A stretch of DNA of 64,000 nucleotides from Desulfovulcanus ferrireducens (GTDB lineage Bacteria > Desulfobacterota > Desulfovibrionia > Desulfovibrionales > Desulfonatronovibrionaceae). Of the stretch, positions 1 to 10,072 are shown piece by piece. A program made the position numbers and the translations under genes. The stretch covers positions 1 through 64,000 of the forward strand of contig NZ_JAGUQP010000001.1 of NCBI RefSeq assembly GCF_018704065.1, given 5' to 3'. Numbering within the stretch: the first letter of the stretch is position 1; each line of letters opens with the position of its first letter. The notes beneath the pieces are model-generated. The model was not told the DNA's origin and made no database searches. It worked only from the letters and a program-made list of their open reading frames with translations.

Positions 1-1
1 C

Positions 2-187
2 AATCTAGATCACTTAAATTTGCTTGATAACTCTATCTTATCTGCTCTTTTGGTTAAATTTAAACCGGACACTAGTGAAGTGACGGATAAATATTGGAGT
101 GTTGGAGCTGAATTAAGATGGGATCAAAGAGGTTATTTTGCTTTTCCCGATCGTAAAGTTATGCTTAAGTTGGACAGAAGCCAGTAA
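2..187 (+). CDS. 3' end of an unrecognised protein gene (partial)
   Basis: An open frame runs from the window edge to a TAA at 185-187 and gives the last 61 residues of a protein. The tail is rich in aromatic and charged residues (for example AELRWDQRGYFAFPDRK) and looks like genuine coding sequence. I do not recognise the family. Alternating polar and aromatic residues near the end would suit a beta-rich envelope protein, but that is only a guess. The start lies upstream of the window. A terminator-like hairpin follows at 311-340. Confidence 0.55.
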   Translation, partial: NLDHLNLLDNSILSALLVKFKPDTSEVTDKYWSVGAELRWDQRGYFAFPDRKVMLKLDRSQ

Positions 188-310
188 AAGGATGGGTCAG
201 GGGAAAAAGATTATTCTGGTAGGGATAGATTTTGATAAAGAAAATAGGTAAGTGAAGGAAATGTTAAGTTTTTGCAAATATCCAAACTATATAACTCTTC
301 TCTAATATCA

Positions 311-340
311 AAGGTCTGGCTTTGTTCGGGCCTTTCTTTT
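311..340 (+). terminator. Probable intrinsic terminator before cbpA
   Basis: A short GC-containing stem (AAAGGTC paired with GGCCTTT, one G-U pair) encloses a 12-nt loop and is followed by a run of T. It lies between the partial first gene and the cbpA-cbpM-clpB group. Confidence 0.5.
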
Positions 341-366
341 TTTAAAACAAAAAACATGCCACTTTC

Positions 367-394
367 TTGACTAGCTGTTTTTTGTACTTATTTT
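367..394 (+). promoter_or_regulatory. Candidate promoter of cbpA-cbpM-clpB
   Basis: TTGACT at 367-372 is followed after 16 nt by TATTTT at 389-394, a sigma70-like arrangement about 40 nt upstream of the cbpA start. I saw no CIRCE element and no convincing heat-shock sigma-factor consensus. Confidence 0.35.
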
Positions 395-436
395 TTTAGA
401 GCTTTTAAACAAAATCTCAAAGGAGAGCCGCTGAAA

Positions 437-1402
437 ATGGAATATAAGGACTATTACAAGATTTTAGGTGTAGATAAAAATGCTTCCAAAGAAGAGATCT
501 CAAAGGCCTTTAAAAAGCTGGCCAAAAAATATCATCCGGATTTAAACCCCGATAATCCTGAAGCGGAAAGCAAATTCAAAGAAATCAATGAAGCCTACGA
601 GGTATTGAAGGATCCTGAAAAAAGAAAACTCTATGATTCTTTAGGTCCAAACTGGCAACATGGTCAGAATTTTCAGCCGCCACCAGGCTATGAAAATATT
701 CGTTTTGAGTTTGGCGGACAAGGAGCTGATTTTGATCTGGGAGGATTTAGCGAATTCTTCAAGGCCTTTTTTGGTGGCGCGGGAGCGGATTTTGGAAGTG
801 GTTCCGGGTTCAGGCAAACCTCATTTACAGGTGGTGGATTCGCGGCAAGAGGTCAGGATGCAGAGGCGACCATTGAACTGACACTGGAAGAGGCCTATCG
901 CGGCGGTCAAAAGAGTATTTCCTTGCAGGAGCAGGTTGTGGGACCGGATGGTGTACCAAGACTGCAGAGAAAGACCTTGCAGGTAAATATTCCTGCTGGA
1001 ATAAAAGACGGGAGTAAAATAAGACTGGCTGGTCAGGGTAGTCCAGGACTAGGTGGAGGACCGGCCGGAGATTTATATCTGAAAGTTAAAATTTTGCCCC
1101 ATACTCAGTTCAAGTTAGATGGAAATAATGTTATCTATGATCTGCCCCTTGCCCCGTGGGAGGCTGTTCTGGGAGCCAGAGTCAGGGTCCCGACTCTGGA
1201 GGGGCAAGTAGAGCTGCGTATTCCCCCGGGAATAAGTAGCGGACAGAAACTACGCATCAAGGGGAAAGGATTGGGTCGTGGAGCACGAAAAGGTGATCAA
1301 TTGGTGCGGATAGTGATTAAATCACCAAAAAGTTTGTCGCCCCGAGAAAAAGAGTTGTGGGAGAAGTTGGCCAGGGAGTCGAACTTTAATCCCCGCCAAT
1401 AA
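437..1402 (+). CDS. cbpA: CbpA-type DnaJ co-chaperone
   Basis: Cytoplasmic Hsp40 co-chaperone that stimulates the ATPase of DnaK and delivers unfolded clients. An N-terminal J domain (about residues 4-70) carries the diagnostic HPD at 33-35. A Gly/Phe-rich linker (about 80-135) follows, then the two beta-barrel C-terminal substrate-binding domains (about 140-310). The four CxxCxGxG zinc-finger repeats of true DnaJ are absent, which places it in the CbpA (type II) class. The length of 321 aa is typical. The start is preceded by AAAGGAG. It is followed by a cbpM-like gene and clpB, so the three probably form one chaperone operon. Curved-DNA binding is known for E. coli CbpA but cannot be inferred here. 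Confidence 0.93.
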   Translation: MEYKDYYKILGVDKNASKEEISKAFKKLAKKYHPDLNPDNPEAESKFKEINEAYEVLKDPEKRKLYDSLGPNWQHGQNFQPPPGYENIRFEFGGQGADFDLGGFSEFFKAFFGGAGADFGSGSGFRQTSFTGGGFAARGQDAEATIELTLEEAYRGGQKSISLQEQVVGPDGVPRLQRKTLQVNIPAGIKDGSKIRLAGQGSPGLGGGPAGDLYLKVKILPHTQFKLDGNNVIYDLPLAPWEAVLGARVRVPTLEGQVELRIPPGISSGQKLRIKGKGLGRGARKGDQLVRIVIKSPKSLSPREKELWEKLARESNFNPRQ

Positions 1403-1497
1403 TTTTGAGCAAATCAGGATTCATGTGTAATAAATCGTTTTTACACAGAATCTTGGTTTTTTGGTTAGCCAACTAGAAGGGGAGGTTTTCAAAAAAA

Positions 1498-1812
1498 ATG
1501 ACAAAAATTAAGGTAAAAGAAGAGTCTTCACCGGTTTGCTCGAACCTGATCCATTGGAGTCAATTTGTGCACAAAACCGGAATCAGTCCATATAGACTTG
1601 CTGAACTGGTAGATATGGGGTGGGTGCATTATGTTTGCACACAAAACGATAATTATCTGTTTCCCCACAGTGAAATTTTTCGGGTACAAAAACTGGTGCG
1701 TATTTGTAAAGATTTTGAATTGTCAACCTTAGCCGGAATGATCATAGTAGATTTGGTGGACAGGGTTGAGCAGTTAGAGAAAAAAATCAAACAGTTACAA
1801 GCTCTTACTTAA
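1498..1812 (+). CDS. cbpM: CbpM-like MerR-type chaperone modulator
   Basis: Small cytoplasmic protein (104 aa) with a MerR-like helix-turn-helix region (about residues 20-65, containing ISPYRLAELVDMGW) and a C-terminal coiled coil (about 80-103, VDRVEQLEKKIKQL). In E. coli CbpM binds the J domain of CbpA and inhibits it. Its position directly downstream of a CbpA homologue supports the same role. A good Shine-Dalgarno sequence (AAGGGGAGG) precedes the ATG. Direct DNA binding as a MerR-like regulator is an alternative. Function is inferred from family and synteny. Confidence 0.75.
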   Translation: MTKIKVKEESSPVCSNLIHWSQFVHKTGISPYRLAELVDMGWVHYVCTQNDNYLFPHSEIFRVQKLVRICKDFELSTLAGMIIVDLVDRVEQLEKKIKQLQALT

Positions 1813-1887
1813 TAACTTGCCGCTCGATTCCAGGTAGAGCTTGGGAACGAGCGATTTACGAATCACGAAACAAAGGAGGAATGTTTT

Positions 1888-4494
1888 ATGGATATAAGTA
1901 AATTTACCCAAAAGTCGCAGGAAGCAATCTCTGATGCTCAAAATATAGCTTTAAGACACGGGCATCAGCAGATTGATGCAGAACATTTATTTAAGGCCCT
2001 GGTTGACCAGGAAAACGGTCTGGTTCCCAGGATTCTGGAACGGGCCGGTTACGATATATCAGCTATCAGCCAGGATATTGAGCGCCAGCTTGAGAAATTG
2101 CCCAAGGTAAGTGGGCCCGGTGCGCAGCCCGGCCAGATTTATGTCACCGGAAGGGTGAATAACATCCTGTTGAAGGCCCAGGACTTGGCCAAAAACATGC
2201 AGGATGAATATGTCAGTGTAGAACATATTTTTTTAACTCTTCTGGACGAGTCTCCGTCCACTGGCGTGGGCAAAGTTTGTCAGGCCTTTAAGCTGGATAA
2301 GGATAAGATATTGTCTGTCCTAACAGAAATACGGGGTAATCAGAGAGTGACCTCGGCTAATCCTGAAGATACCTATGATGCCCTGAAGAAGTATGGTCGC
2401 GACCTGGTGGAAGAAGCCAGGCAGGGTAAACTGGACCCGGTAATCGGTCGGGACAGTGAGATTAGGCGGTGTATTCGTATTTTGTCCAGACGGACAAAAA
2501 ATAACCCGGTTTTAATAGGTGAGGCCGGTGTAGGTAAGACCGCCATTGTTGAAGGACTGGCCCAGAGAATTCTGAAACAGGATGTCCCTGAAGGGTTAAA
2601 AGACAAAACCATCTTTGCCCTGGATATGGGGGCTTTGATTGCCGGAGCTAAGTATCGGGGTGAATTTGAAGAGCGCCTTAAAGCCGTTTTAAAAGAGGTT
2701 CAGAAATCGGAAGGCAGAATCATTCTTTTTATCGACGAGATTCACACCATTGTTGGCGCAGGCAAAACCGAAGGGGCTATGGATGCGGGCAATCTGCTCA
2801 AGCCCATGCTGGCCAGGGGAGAGTTGCACTGTATTGGCGCTACAACCATTGATGAATACCGCAAATATATTGAAAAGGATCCGGCCCTGGAAAGACGTTT
2901 TCAGCCGGTTCTGGTGGAAGAACCCAGTGTTGAGGACACTATTTCCATTTTACGCGGCCTTAGAGAGCGCTTTGAAGTGCACCATGGTGTGCGCATAAGC
3001 GACAGTGCCCTGGTTACGGCAGCAATGCTTTCTCATCGTTATATTACGGACAGGCAACTGCCAGATAAGGCTATTGACCTTATTGATGAAGCAGCAGCCA
3101 AGATTCGCACGGAAATCGATTCCATGCCTACAGAGCTGGATGAGATCAACCGCAAGGTCATGCAGTTAGAAATTGAACAGGAGGCTCTCAAGAGAGAAAA
3201 AGATCCGGCATCTAAGGAACGCCTTGAAAAGCTGGCCAAAGAACTGGCTGACCTGAAAGAACAACAGGCAGCGCTCATGGCCCAGTGGGAGAAGGAAAAA
3301 CATGCTATCAATTCCTTGCGCAGCCTAAAAGAGGAGATAGAAAAGACAAGGCTGGAAATTGAGGCTGCTGAAAGGGCCTATGATCTCAACAAGGCTGCAG
3401 AACTACGTTATGGGAAACTGGCGCAGCTTGAGCAGGAACTGACCGAGAAAGAGGCCAAGCTTGTTGAGGCCAGTTCAGGCAAAACCCTGGTCAAGGAAGA
3501 GGTCGGCCCGGATGATGTTGCAGAAATAGTCTCCAAGTGGACTGGCATCCCTGTTGCCAAGCTCATGGAAGGAGAACGTGAAAAGCTGTTAAAACTATCC
3601 GAGGTGTTGCATGAGAGGGTTATTGGTCAGGACGAGGCTGTGGACGCTGTTGCCAATGCAGTCATAAGAGCCAGAGCCGGTCTCAAGGATCCTAACCGGC
3701 CCATTGGCTCCTTTTTGTTCCTTGGTCCAACCGGTGTGGGAAAAACAGAATTATGCAAGACCCTGGCCCGGACCCTTTTTGACACAGAAGAGAACATGAT
3801 CCGCATTGATATGTCTGAATACATGGAAAAGCATACCGTAGCCAGGCTTATTGGTGCTCCTCCGGGATATGTGGGCTATGATGAGGGTGGACAGCTTACC
3901 GAGGCTGTGCGACGCAAACCGTATTCGGTTATCCTCTTTGATGAGGTCGAAAAGGCTCATCCGGATGTGTTCAACATCCTGTTGCAGATTATGGATGATG
4001 GTCGCCTTACAGACAGTCATGGCCGCACTGTTGATTTTAAAAATACCATTATCATTATGACTTCAAACCTCGGTTCACAATATCTGCTTGAAGGGATCAC
4101 AGAAGCAGGCGAGTTAAAGCCTGGTGTGCGTGAACAGGTAATGAGTGTTGTGCGCGGTCATTTCAGGCCGGAGTTCCTGAACCGGATTGACGAGATAGTC
4201 CTGTTTAAACCTCTGCTTCTTGAGGAGATCAAAAAGATTATCGACCTGTTGCTTAATGATTTAAGAAAACGTCTTGAAGAGCGCAAAATCAAACTTGAGT
4301 TAACACCACAGGCCAGGGAATTCATTGCAAGAGAAGCCTATGATCCCGTCTATGGAGCAAGACCTTTGCGCAGGTACCTGCAGCATAACATAGAGACCAG
4401 ACTGGCCAAGGAACTCATTGCCGGACGTTTGAATGACGGCCAGAAAGTGGTTGTGGATGTAGTTGATGGCAGCCTGGGATTTAACATAGATTAA
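1888..4494 (+). CDS. clpB: ClpB disaggregase (Hsp104 family)
   Basis: Hexameric AAA+ disaggregase that works with DnaK/DnaJ to extract polypeptides from aggregates. Domains in order: Clp N-domain (about 1-145); first AAA+ module with Walker A GEAGVGKT at 211-218; coiled-coil middle domain (about 400-520), which is the ClpB hallmark; second AAA+ module with Walker A GPTGVGKT near 613-620; C-terminal D2-small domain. The length of 868 aa is standard. There is no ClpP-binding IGF loop of the ClpA/X type that I can see. An AAAGGAGG Shine-Dalgarno precedes the ATG. A strong terminator follows immediately. As the last gene after cbpA-cbpM it completes a chaperone operon. Confidence 0.97.
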   Translation: MDISKFTQKSQEAISDAQNIALRHGHQQIDAEHLFKALVDQENGLVPRILERAGYDISAISQDIERQLEKLPKVSGPGAQPGQIYVTGRVNNILLKAQDLAKNMQDEYVSVEHIFLTLLDESPSTGVGKVCQAFKLDKDKILSVLTEIRGNQRVTSANPEDTYDALKKYGRDLVEEARQGKLDPVIGRDSEIRRCIRILSRRTKNNPVLIGEAGVGKTAIVEGLAQRILKQDVPEGLKDKTIFALDMGALIAGAKYRGEFEERLKAVLKEVQKSEGRIILFIDEIHTIVGAGKTEGAMDAGNLLKPMLARGELHCIGATTIDEYRKYIEKDPALERRFQPVLVEEPSVEDTISILRGLRERFEVHHGVRISDSALVTAAMLSHRYITDRQLPDKAIDLIDEAAAKIRTEIDSMPTELDEINRKVMQLEIEQEALKREKDPASKERLEKLAKELADLKEQQAALMAQWEKEKHAINSLRSLKEEIEKTRLEIEAAERAYDLNKAAELRYGKLAQLEQELTEKEAKLVEASSGKTLVKEEVGPDDVAEIVSKWTGIPVAKLMEGEREKLLKLSEVLHERVIGQDEAVDAVANAVIRARAGLKDPNRPIGSFLFLGPTGVGKTELCKTLARTLFDTEENMIRIDMSEYMEKHTVARLIGAPPGYVGYDEGGQLTEAVRRKPYSVILFDEVEKAHPDVFNILLQIMDDGRLTDSHGRTVDFKNTIIIMTSNLGSQYLLEGITEAGELKPGVREQVMSVVRGHFRPEFLNRIDEIVLFKPLLLEEIKKIIDLLLNDLRKRLEERKIKLELTPQAREFIAREAYDPVYGARPLRRYLQHNIETRLAKELIAGRLNDGQKVVVDVVDGSLGFNID

Positions 4495-4514
4495 GGTATA
4501 GACAAAATAGGCAT

Positions 4515-4544
4515 AAAAAGGGCAGGATTAATCCTGCCCTTTTT
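4515..4544 (+). terminator. Intrinsic terminator of clpB
   Basis: A near-perfect inverted repeat with a 13-14 bp stem (core GGGCAGGAT / ATCCTGCCC) and a 2-nt loop ends in a T run. It lies 20 nt after the clpB stop. Confidence 0.92.
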
Positions 4545-4641
4545 ATATGTAAGGGTAAAAGCTGGATTCGACAAATGTGGCTGGCGGGATAGTGATTTTT
4601 CAAAAGATTAACCGCAAAAAAGGAATTTGAAGGAAACAGCT

Positions 4642-5688
4642 ATGCAAAAAGTGTTATGCCTGGATATAGGCAGTGGTACTCAGGACGTCTTGTATTATAT
4701 TCCTGATCGGGAGATTGAGAACTGCCCGAAATTTATTCTTCCCTCGCCTGCTGTTATTGTTGGTCAGAGGATTGCACAACTGACAAAACAGGGAAAAAAT
4801 ATCTATCTTTATGGTCAAAACATGGGTGGAGGATTCAAGTTTGCTTTGAAAGGCCATTTAAAAAAGGGCCTGGAAGTAGCAGCACATCCACAGGCGGCCC
4901 TGGCCATTTCTGATGATATGCGAAAGGTGAAAGGTATGGGTATTAATATAACTGAAAACTGTCCGCCCGGGTTTTGCCCTGTGTATTTGACTGATTTTGA
5001 TCCGGGGTTCTGGCAGTCTTTTTTAGCCTTGAGCGGGCTTGATTATCCTGATTTTGTCCTGGCCTGTGTCCAGGATCATGGTTTTCACCCAGGAACAAGC
5101 AACCGCCGCGGACGGTTTGAACTTTGGGAAGACTTTTTGCGTAACTCGCAAGGACGCTTAGAAGAGCTTATATTTTCTGAACCACCACAGCAGCTTACTC
5201 GCTTAAAAAGTTTAAAAAATATGATTGGAGCTGGCATGGTCGCAGATACGGGGTCTGCTGCCATACTGGGGGCCTTGTTCGTCCCGGAAGTAGAGGAAAT
5301 GACTTCCTCTCAGGGTATTTGTGTGGTTAATGTCGGTAACAGTCATACCATTGCTTTTTTAGTCTATAAGCAAAAGGTATGGGGGATCTATGAACATCAT
5401 ACCGGGTTATTAGATGGGCAAAAGCTTATGCAGCAACTAGAACGGTTCCGACAGGGCAGCCTGACCAATGACCAGGTTTTTGCAGACAATGGGCATGGCT
5501 GTCTGGTTCTTGACTTGCCGACTGAAGCCAAAGGGTTCGAGCCTATTTTTGTCCTCGGGCCTAAACGGAAAATGCTTAAGGGTTTTGATGTCCATTTTTT
5601 GAGCCCCGGCGGAGATATGATGTTGGCAGGCTGTTTCGGGCTGCTTAAGGGAATGAACTACAGAGCCTGTGGCCAAACCCAATTTTAA
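4642..5688 (+). CDS. DUF1786 family protein (ASKHA-like fold, function unknown)
   Basis: A 348-aa protein that starts with an actin/Hsp70-like phosphate motif (LDIGSGTQD, residues 6-14) and contains a second glycine-rich motif near VVNVGNSHTIAF. This pattern fits DUF1786, a family often labelled as related to pyruvate formate-lyase activation. It has no radical-SAM CxxxCxxC motif, so that label should not be trusted. I chose the ATG at 4642, which has AAGGA 7 nt upstream, over an upstream TTG at 4627. The last few codons (…YRACGQTQF) lie inside the left arm of the interspersed repeat at 5663-5977, so the natural C-terminus may have been replaced. It appears monocistronic. Confidence 0.8.
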   Translation: MQKVLCLDIGSGTQDVLYYIPDREIENCPKFILPSPAVIVGQRIAQLTKQGKNIYLYGQNMGGGFKFALKGHLKKGLEVAAHPQAALAISDDMRKVKGMGINITENCPPGFCPVYLTDFDPGFWQSFLALSGLDYPDFVLACVQDHGFHPGTSNRRGRFELWEDFLRNSQGRLEELIFSEPPQQLTRLKSLKNMIGAGMVADTGSAAILGALFVPEVEEMTSSQGICVVNVGNSHTIAFLVYKQKVWGIYEHHTGLLDGQKLMQQLERFRQGSLTNDQVFADNGHGCLVLDLPTEAKGFEPIFVLGPKRKMLKGFDVHFLSPGGDMMLAGCFGLLKGMNYRACGQTQF

Positions 5689-5977
5689 GCGCTGATTGAA
5701 AGCCTTGGTTTCTGAAATGCATTACAAATGGCTTGGGTAACCCATCTTAGAGAAGCTTGCGGAAAAACAGAGCATCGTGATGGATGGGCTACACATTTTG
5801 CGATGTTGACCATAACTATCGATAATAAAAAGAATGTTTGTTTACCCAAAATATCCCATTATGCTCTGTCCGCAAGCAAGTTTTAGATGTGTCCAAGTCT
5901 TTGTACCAGCATGAAAGAAATCAAGACTGGAATAAACCATGGAAACTATGTCGATAAAAAGGTTTGCCCACAGGCTC
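5663..5977 (+). repeat. Interspersed structured repeat, copy A
   Basis: Imperfect inverted ends: GAGCCTGTGGCCAAACC at 5663-5679 and its near-complement at 5961-5977. Inside lies a second hairpin pairing 5755-5775 with 5861-5877 (GCTTGCGGA…ACAGAGCAT against ATGCTCTGTCCGCAAGC). The motif ACCAGCATGAAAGAAAT at 5905-5921 and the segment around 5710-5745 recur in the copies at 30.4, 44.8 and 54.2 kb. The left arm overlaps the 3' end of the DUF1786 gene. No open frame is conserved, so it is a MITE-like or structured-RNA repeat. It accounts for most of the 405-bp gap before the patatin gene; the rest (5978-6093) shows nothing else. Confidence 0.8.
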
Positions 5978-6093
5978 TATAAATAAGATGAAATGGTGAA
6001 GCTGAGAAATGGGAAAGCGTGAAAGCGGTGATTAGGAGAAATGGGAGAAGAAACCAAGCTAGTGTTTTTGTATGATAGAAGGGAAGTAAAAAT

Positions 6094-7038
6094 ATGTCTC
6101 AAAAAATAGGTTTGGCTTTGGGTAGTGGGTCAGCCAGGGGTTGGGCCCATATTGGAGTTATAGAGGCCTTGCATGAAGATGGTATAGATATTGATGTTGT
6201 GGCTGGCACGAGTATTGGTGCCCTGGTTGGAGCAGTGTTTGCCGCTGGCAAGATCATGGAATTCAAAGAAGTTATCCTGGATTTGGACTGGAAAAAAATA
6301 CTGTCCATGCTCGATGTGGTCTTCCCCAAGACAGGACTTTTAGATGGGAAGAAGGTAGCTGAATTTGTTCAGAACTATGTTCAAGACAGGGAAATAGACG
6401 ATTTTTTATTGCCTTTTTGTGCGGTATGCACTGATTTAAAGACCGGAGAGGAGGTGCGCATTTTTCAGGGTGGAGTGATTGAGGCTGTAAGGGCAAGCAT
6501 TGCTGTGCCGGGAATTTTTACCCCCGTAATGATGGGAAAGAGATGCTTGGTCGATGGGGGGTTGGTTAATCCTGTGCCCGTAAGTGTGGTCAGGAAAATG
6601 GGAGCGGACCTGGTTATTGCCGTGGACTTAAACCATGATATTGTTGGTAGAAATTTAAATATAGGTTCCAAAGAGAGAGATAAATCCTGCCACAAGAAAG
6701 AGAAGCCCAGGAATAAGGTTTCAGTAAAGGACAGGGTCTTTCAGGAGCTAAAGGAAAAGATAAAAAATATAGATGTACCTTTGTTTGACTCCATGAGACA
6801 ATGGATGGTCAGAGAACATATGCCTAATATTTTTGATATTATACTGACATCCATAAACATTATGGAAAACCAGATTACCCAGGCTAACTTGCGACTTGAA
6901 CCGCCAGACATCTTAATTCGGCCCAGCCTAGGCCATATCAAGTTCATGGACTTTCATCGCGCAGAAGAGGCTATTTATGAAGGGTATCAGGCAGCAAAAA
7001 AAGAACTTTCTAACTGGAAAAGGTTGAAAGAAGTGTAA
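6094..7038 (+). CDS. Patatin-like phospholipase (RssA/NTE family)
   Basis: Predicted serine lipid acyl hydrolase of 314 aa. The oxyanion-hole motif GSGSARGW is at 9-16 and the nucleophile elbow GTSIG at 38-42 (Ser40). The catalytic-dyad Asp is in the DGG motif near residue 154. The first 200 residues match the patatin fold. The C-terminal about 110 residues (charged, with KERDKSCHKKEKPRNK) are a linker and a family-specific tail. There is no signal peptide, so it is cytoplasmic or peripherally membrane-bound. The substrate is unknown. It sits alone between repeat copy A and a convergent minus-strand pair. A weak AGGGAAG ribosome site precedes the ATG. Confidence 0.88.
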   Translation: MSQKIGLALGSGSARGWAHIGVIEALHEDGIDIDVVAGTSIGALVGAVFAAGKIMEFKEVILDLDWKKILSMLDVVFPKTGLLDGKKVAEFVQNYVQDREIDDFLLPFCAVCTDLKTGEEVRIFQGGVIEAVRASIAVPGIFTPVMMGKRCLVDGGLVNPVPVSVVRKMGADLVIAVDLNHDIVGRNLNIGSKERDKSCHKKEKPRNKVSVKDRVFQELKEKIKNIDVPLFDSMRQWMVREHMPNIFDIILTSINIMENQITQANLRLEPPDILIRPSLGHIKFMDFHRAEEAIYEGYQAAKKELSNWKRLKEV

Positions 7039-7127
7039 CAGTGTTTGCTGATTTTTTTATGGTTGGTAATAGCTCTTTAATGATGATAATTTTTGTCTAA
7101 GATTTTAGAATGTAGTATAAAAAATAG

Positions 7128-8573
7128 TTAAAATTTTATTTCTCCTTTCAACTCGGTGTTGTCCGGAATTGCCACCTGTTTTTGCTTTTCATTAACCAGA
7201 CTCGTCTCACCTTTGACCACTATGTTTGCCCCAAATTTTATATCGCCCTGAACTTCAAAGAGAAGGCATTCGGACAATTTGGGTGAACCATAGGGAAAGC
7301 GTTCTTCATAATCATCAATTTTTTTATAAAAATTTTCATCGAGATTAACCTGAGGTTGGTGGTTTTTTAGACTCGGGTTGGGAATAATCGTACTTTCATC
7401 ACTGGTAATGAAACAATCAGACTGGACCAGTAATAGATCGTTGGTGGTCTTGACCGGTGCAAAACGCTCTCTGGGCACGATTAGGGCTTCAGCTCTATCA
7501 AACGCTGAAATAGCAGAGCCCATTGCGGTTTCCAACTGGTAAACTTTTGGGGAAGAAGGAACGCGTGGGTCAAGGTGTTTGGGATTGATAATAAGATCCA
7601 GGGGCATCATTTTGTGGCGTAGAAAGACTTTTTCCAATGCCTCAAGGTTTAGCCAGATGGAGTTTGTGTTGAAAAAATTATACTTATTATAATCCATGAA
7701 CTCATTCAGTTCGTTATCAGGGCACTGGGCGATTTCCCGCAAAGCCAGACGATTGTTTTTGAGCAGACGACATAAATGGCCGCCTTTGCGGTCCGACTTG
7801 GTTCTGGGGGTTACTTCCATTAAGAAAGTCAGATTTTTCTTGACCAGGTAGCCCAAGATGCGTTTATCAATTGTTGCCCCTAAATTGTCTGAGTTGGAGA
7901 TAAAACCGTATTTATAACCTTTATCAAGCAATGTTTTTAGAATTCCGGAAGTAATCAGGGCGGTATAAAAGTCTCCATGCCCTGGCGGGTTCCATTCCAA
8001 CTCAGGATTTTGGGGCCATTTGGCAGGACTTAAGTCATTGACCATAACTTTGGGAAATTTGTGTTGCACAAAAGCCAGGGGTATATGATCTGGATTTTCA
8101 AAATCCTGTACATGGAGCATGGTGTCCAAGTGGGTTTTGAAACTGTTCATCAGGACCAGGGGTAAGGGACAATTATATTTTTGGCGCAGCTTAGTGGTTT
8201 GCTCCAAAATCAGGTCTAAAAAGGTCTTATCTTCTTTAATTTTTATTAAAGACTTGGCTTTTTCAAGGCCCATACTTGTGCCCAGACCGCCATTTAATTT
8301 GAAATAAACCAGTTTGGGGATAGCTTTTTGCCCGACCGGAGCAAAGCTAGCCAAATCTTCCAGGCGACGTAGCTCAGATTGATCGACAGGCAAAATTTCC
8401 TTTTTAGACAGTTTACCCTGATTATTATAGACAAGCTGGGAGAAATAACATTTGAATAGGTTTATAATAATAGGAGGCAGTACTTGTTCTTCCATTTTCA
8501 GGGCAAAGGGACGAAACAAGTCGATCAGGTCAGAGTCACTTATTGAAACGCAACTTAAGGATTTAGCTCTCAT
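7128..8573 (-). CDS. UTP--glucose-1-phosphate uridylyltransferase-type UDP-sugar pyrophosphorylase
   Basis: Predicted to make UDP-sugar from UTP and sugar-1-phosphate in the cytoplasm. It belongs to the eukaryote-like UDPGP family, not the GalU family: the nucleotide-binding loop LNGGLGTSMG is at 93-102, followed by the FLD motif typical of that family, with a central GHGD motif and a C-terminal left-handed beta-helix. I chose the ATG at 8573 because GGAGGG lies 8 nt upstream; a longer frame would run into the upstream gene. The 481-aa length is typical. It follows the phosphofructokinase gene by 37 nt, so the two are co-transcribed. Product preference (glucose or N-acetylglucosamine) cannot be told from sequence. 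Confidence 0.85.
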   Translation of the reverse strand: MRAKSLSCVSISDSDLIDLFRPFALKMEEQVLPPIIINLFKCYFSQLVYNNQGKLSKKEILPVDQSELRRLEDLASFAPVGQKAIPKLVYFKLNGGLGTSMGLEKAKSLIKIKEDKTFLDLILEQTTKLRQKYNCPLPLVLMNSFKTHLDTMLHVQDFENPDHIPLAFVQHKFPKVMVNDLSPAKWPQNPELEWNPPGHGDFYTALITSGILKTLLDKGYKYGFISNSDNLGATIDKRILGYLVKKNLTFLMEVTPRTKSDRKGGHLCRLLKNNRLALREIAQCPDNELNEFMDYNKYNFFNTNSIWLNLEALEKVFLRHKMMPLDLIINPKHLDPRVPSSPKVYQLETAMGSAISAFDRAEALIVPRERFAPVKTTNDLLLVQSDCFITSDESTIIPNPSLKNHQPQVNLDENFYKKIDDYEERFPYGSPKLSECLLFEVQGDIKFGANIVVKGETSLVNEKQKQVAIPDNTELKGEIKF

Positions 8574-8610
8574 CTCTTTTTCCCTCCAGCCTTTGAGCTT
8601 GAAGATAGAA

Positions 8611-9897
8611 TTAGATACTTTGCCCGGTTGAGGCCAAAACAGCACACCAATAATTTGATTTAGGATTTAGTTTGCGCCGTTTTTTGGTCACTAGATTTAA
8701 AGGTACATAAACGAATTTGTCCTGTAACATACTGACCAGCATATTTGTTTTACCGGCTATTCCTGCGTGCACTGCATGCTGTCCCAGAAATCCGCAATAG
8801 ACTCGGTCGTTGGCATTGGCCGGTATGGAGCGGATAATATAGCTGGGGTCAATGAATTTCATGGTATATGGAAAATTTTTGGCCTGAAAATATTTTTTTA
8901 TTTCCTCGCGCAGAACCCCACAAATATCACCCAGGATTTTATTTCCTGAAGCGTCTGTTCCCTGGTGGTCAAAAAGTTCTTGTCCGGCACCTTCGGCGAC
9001 AACAATGACAGCATGTCCGCGCTTTCGCAGTCTATTTTCCAAATGAACAAGAAGTCCGTTTTCGCCGTGCAGTTTAAAGGGAACTTCTGGAATGAGTAGA
9101 AAATTGACTTCCTTAAGGGCTAGAGTGGCCTGAGCAGCAATAAAACCTGACTCGCGGCCCATAAGCTTGACCATGCCAATGCCGTTGGGAGCCCCGATGG
9201 CTTCTGTATGCGCACAACGGATGGCTTCCGTAGCCTTTTCAACAGCCGTATCAAAGCCAAAAGTCTTGGAGATCAGATAGATGTCGTTATCAATAGTTTT
9301 TGGTATGCCAATCACACTGATTTTAAGTCCGCGTTTAGTTATCTCTTGACCAATGGCCTGGGCCGCTTTCATTGTACCGTCGCCGCCAATCATAAATAAG
9401 ATGTTCACATTTAGTCTTTCCAGCGCGTCAACGAGCTCATCGGGTGGTTGTGGGCCGCGTGACGAGCCCAGGATAGTCCCTCCGAATTCGTAAATATTAC
9501 TCACTTTTGCCGGGGTTAATTCCCATATCTCGTGGCCATACTTGGGGATAAGCCCTTGTAAACCATAGCGGATACCAATGACTGAGGAGATATGGTAGTT
9601 ATGATAGGCTTCCATAACAATAGATCGGATGACATCGTTAATACCAGGACAGAGGCCTCCACAGGTCACGATGGCGCACTTGGTTTTGGGAGGATCAAAA
9701 TAGATATTTTTTCGCGGTCCTGCTTCTTCAAAGTCCAGATAAAAGGGATGTTGTGCTTCATCTTCTAACAATATTTCCGGCGAGATATGTAAGTGTAATC
9801 GCTCTTGTTCATTAATAAAACGGCAAAGGTTTAAAGGCGACTTGATTTTGGCTGGCCCAAGGGTTTGGATTTTAGTATCAATGTCCAACGCGGGCAT
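8611..9897 (-). CDS. ATP-dependent 6-phosphofructokinase (PFK-A superfamily)
   Basis: Phosphorylates fructose-6-phosphate to fructose-1,6-bisphosphate in glycolysis. Visible motifs: GGLCPGIN (80-87), GGDGT (171-175), PKTIDND (199-205) and GRESGF in the substrate region. Gly, not Asp, after GGD favours ATP over pyrophosphate as phosphoryl donor. The N-terminal extension of about 70 residues resembles the longer plant/spirochaete-type PFK subgroup. Length 428 aa. The ATG follows GGAGG. First gene of a two-gene operon with the UDP-sugar pyrophosphorylase, which links hexose phosphate to glycolysis and to polysaccharide or glycogen metabolism. Confidence 0.9.
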   Translation of the reverse strand: MPALDIDTKIQTLGPAKIKSPLNLCRFINEQERLHLHISPEILLEDEAQHPFYLDFEEAGPRKNIYFDPPKTKCAIVTCGGLCPGINDVIRSIVMEAYHNYHISSVIGIRYGLQGLIPKYGHEIWELTPAKVSNIYEFGGTILGSSRGPQPPDELVDALERLNVNILFMIGGDGTMKAAQAIGQEITKRGLKISVIGIPKTIDNDIYLISKTFGFDTAVEKATEAIRCAHTEAIGAPNGIGMVKLMGRESGFIAAQATLALKEVNFLLIPEVPFKLHGENGLLVHLENRLRKRGHAVIVVAEGAGQELFDHQGTDASGNKILGDICGVLREEIKKYFQAKNFPYTMKFIDPSYIIRSIPANANDRVYCGFLGQHAVHAGIAGKTNMLVSMLQDKFVYVPLNLVTKKRRKLNPKSNYWCAVLASTGQSI

Positions 9898-9969
9898 GAG
9901 TCCTCCATTTGGTGGGGAATTTTGGATTATAAAAGAATGTTAGGTTATTTTGCTTGTTGGCTTAGTGTT

Positions 9970-9998
9970 GATAAAAGTTAATTTGCTTTTGCAGTCAA
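9970..9998 (-). promoter_or_regulatory. Candidate promoter of the pfk operon
   Basis: On the minus strand TTGACT (9998-9993) is followed after 17 nt by TTTATC (9975-9970), about 70 nt upstream of the pfk start. Confidence 0.35.
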
Positions 9999-10072
9999 TT
10001 TTTATACACTTAGCTTATTATACAATTTAATGCAAGAATTTGATGGAACTTTTGGGGCTAGTTGATTAGCAG

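Noticed and set aside
4642-5688. Labelling the DUF1786 gene as a pyruvate formate-lyase activating enzyme
   Set aside because: It lacks the radical-SAM CxxxCxxC motif, so the label is not supported by sequence.
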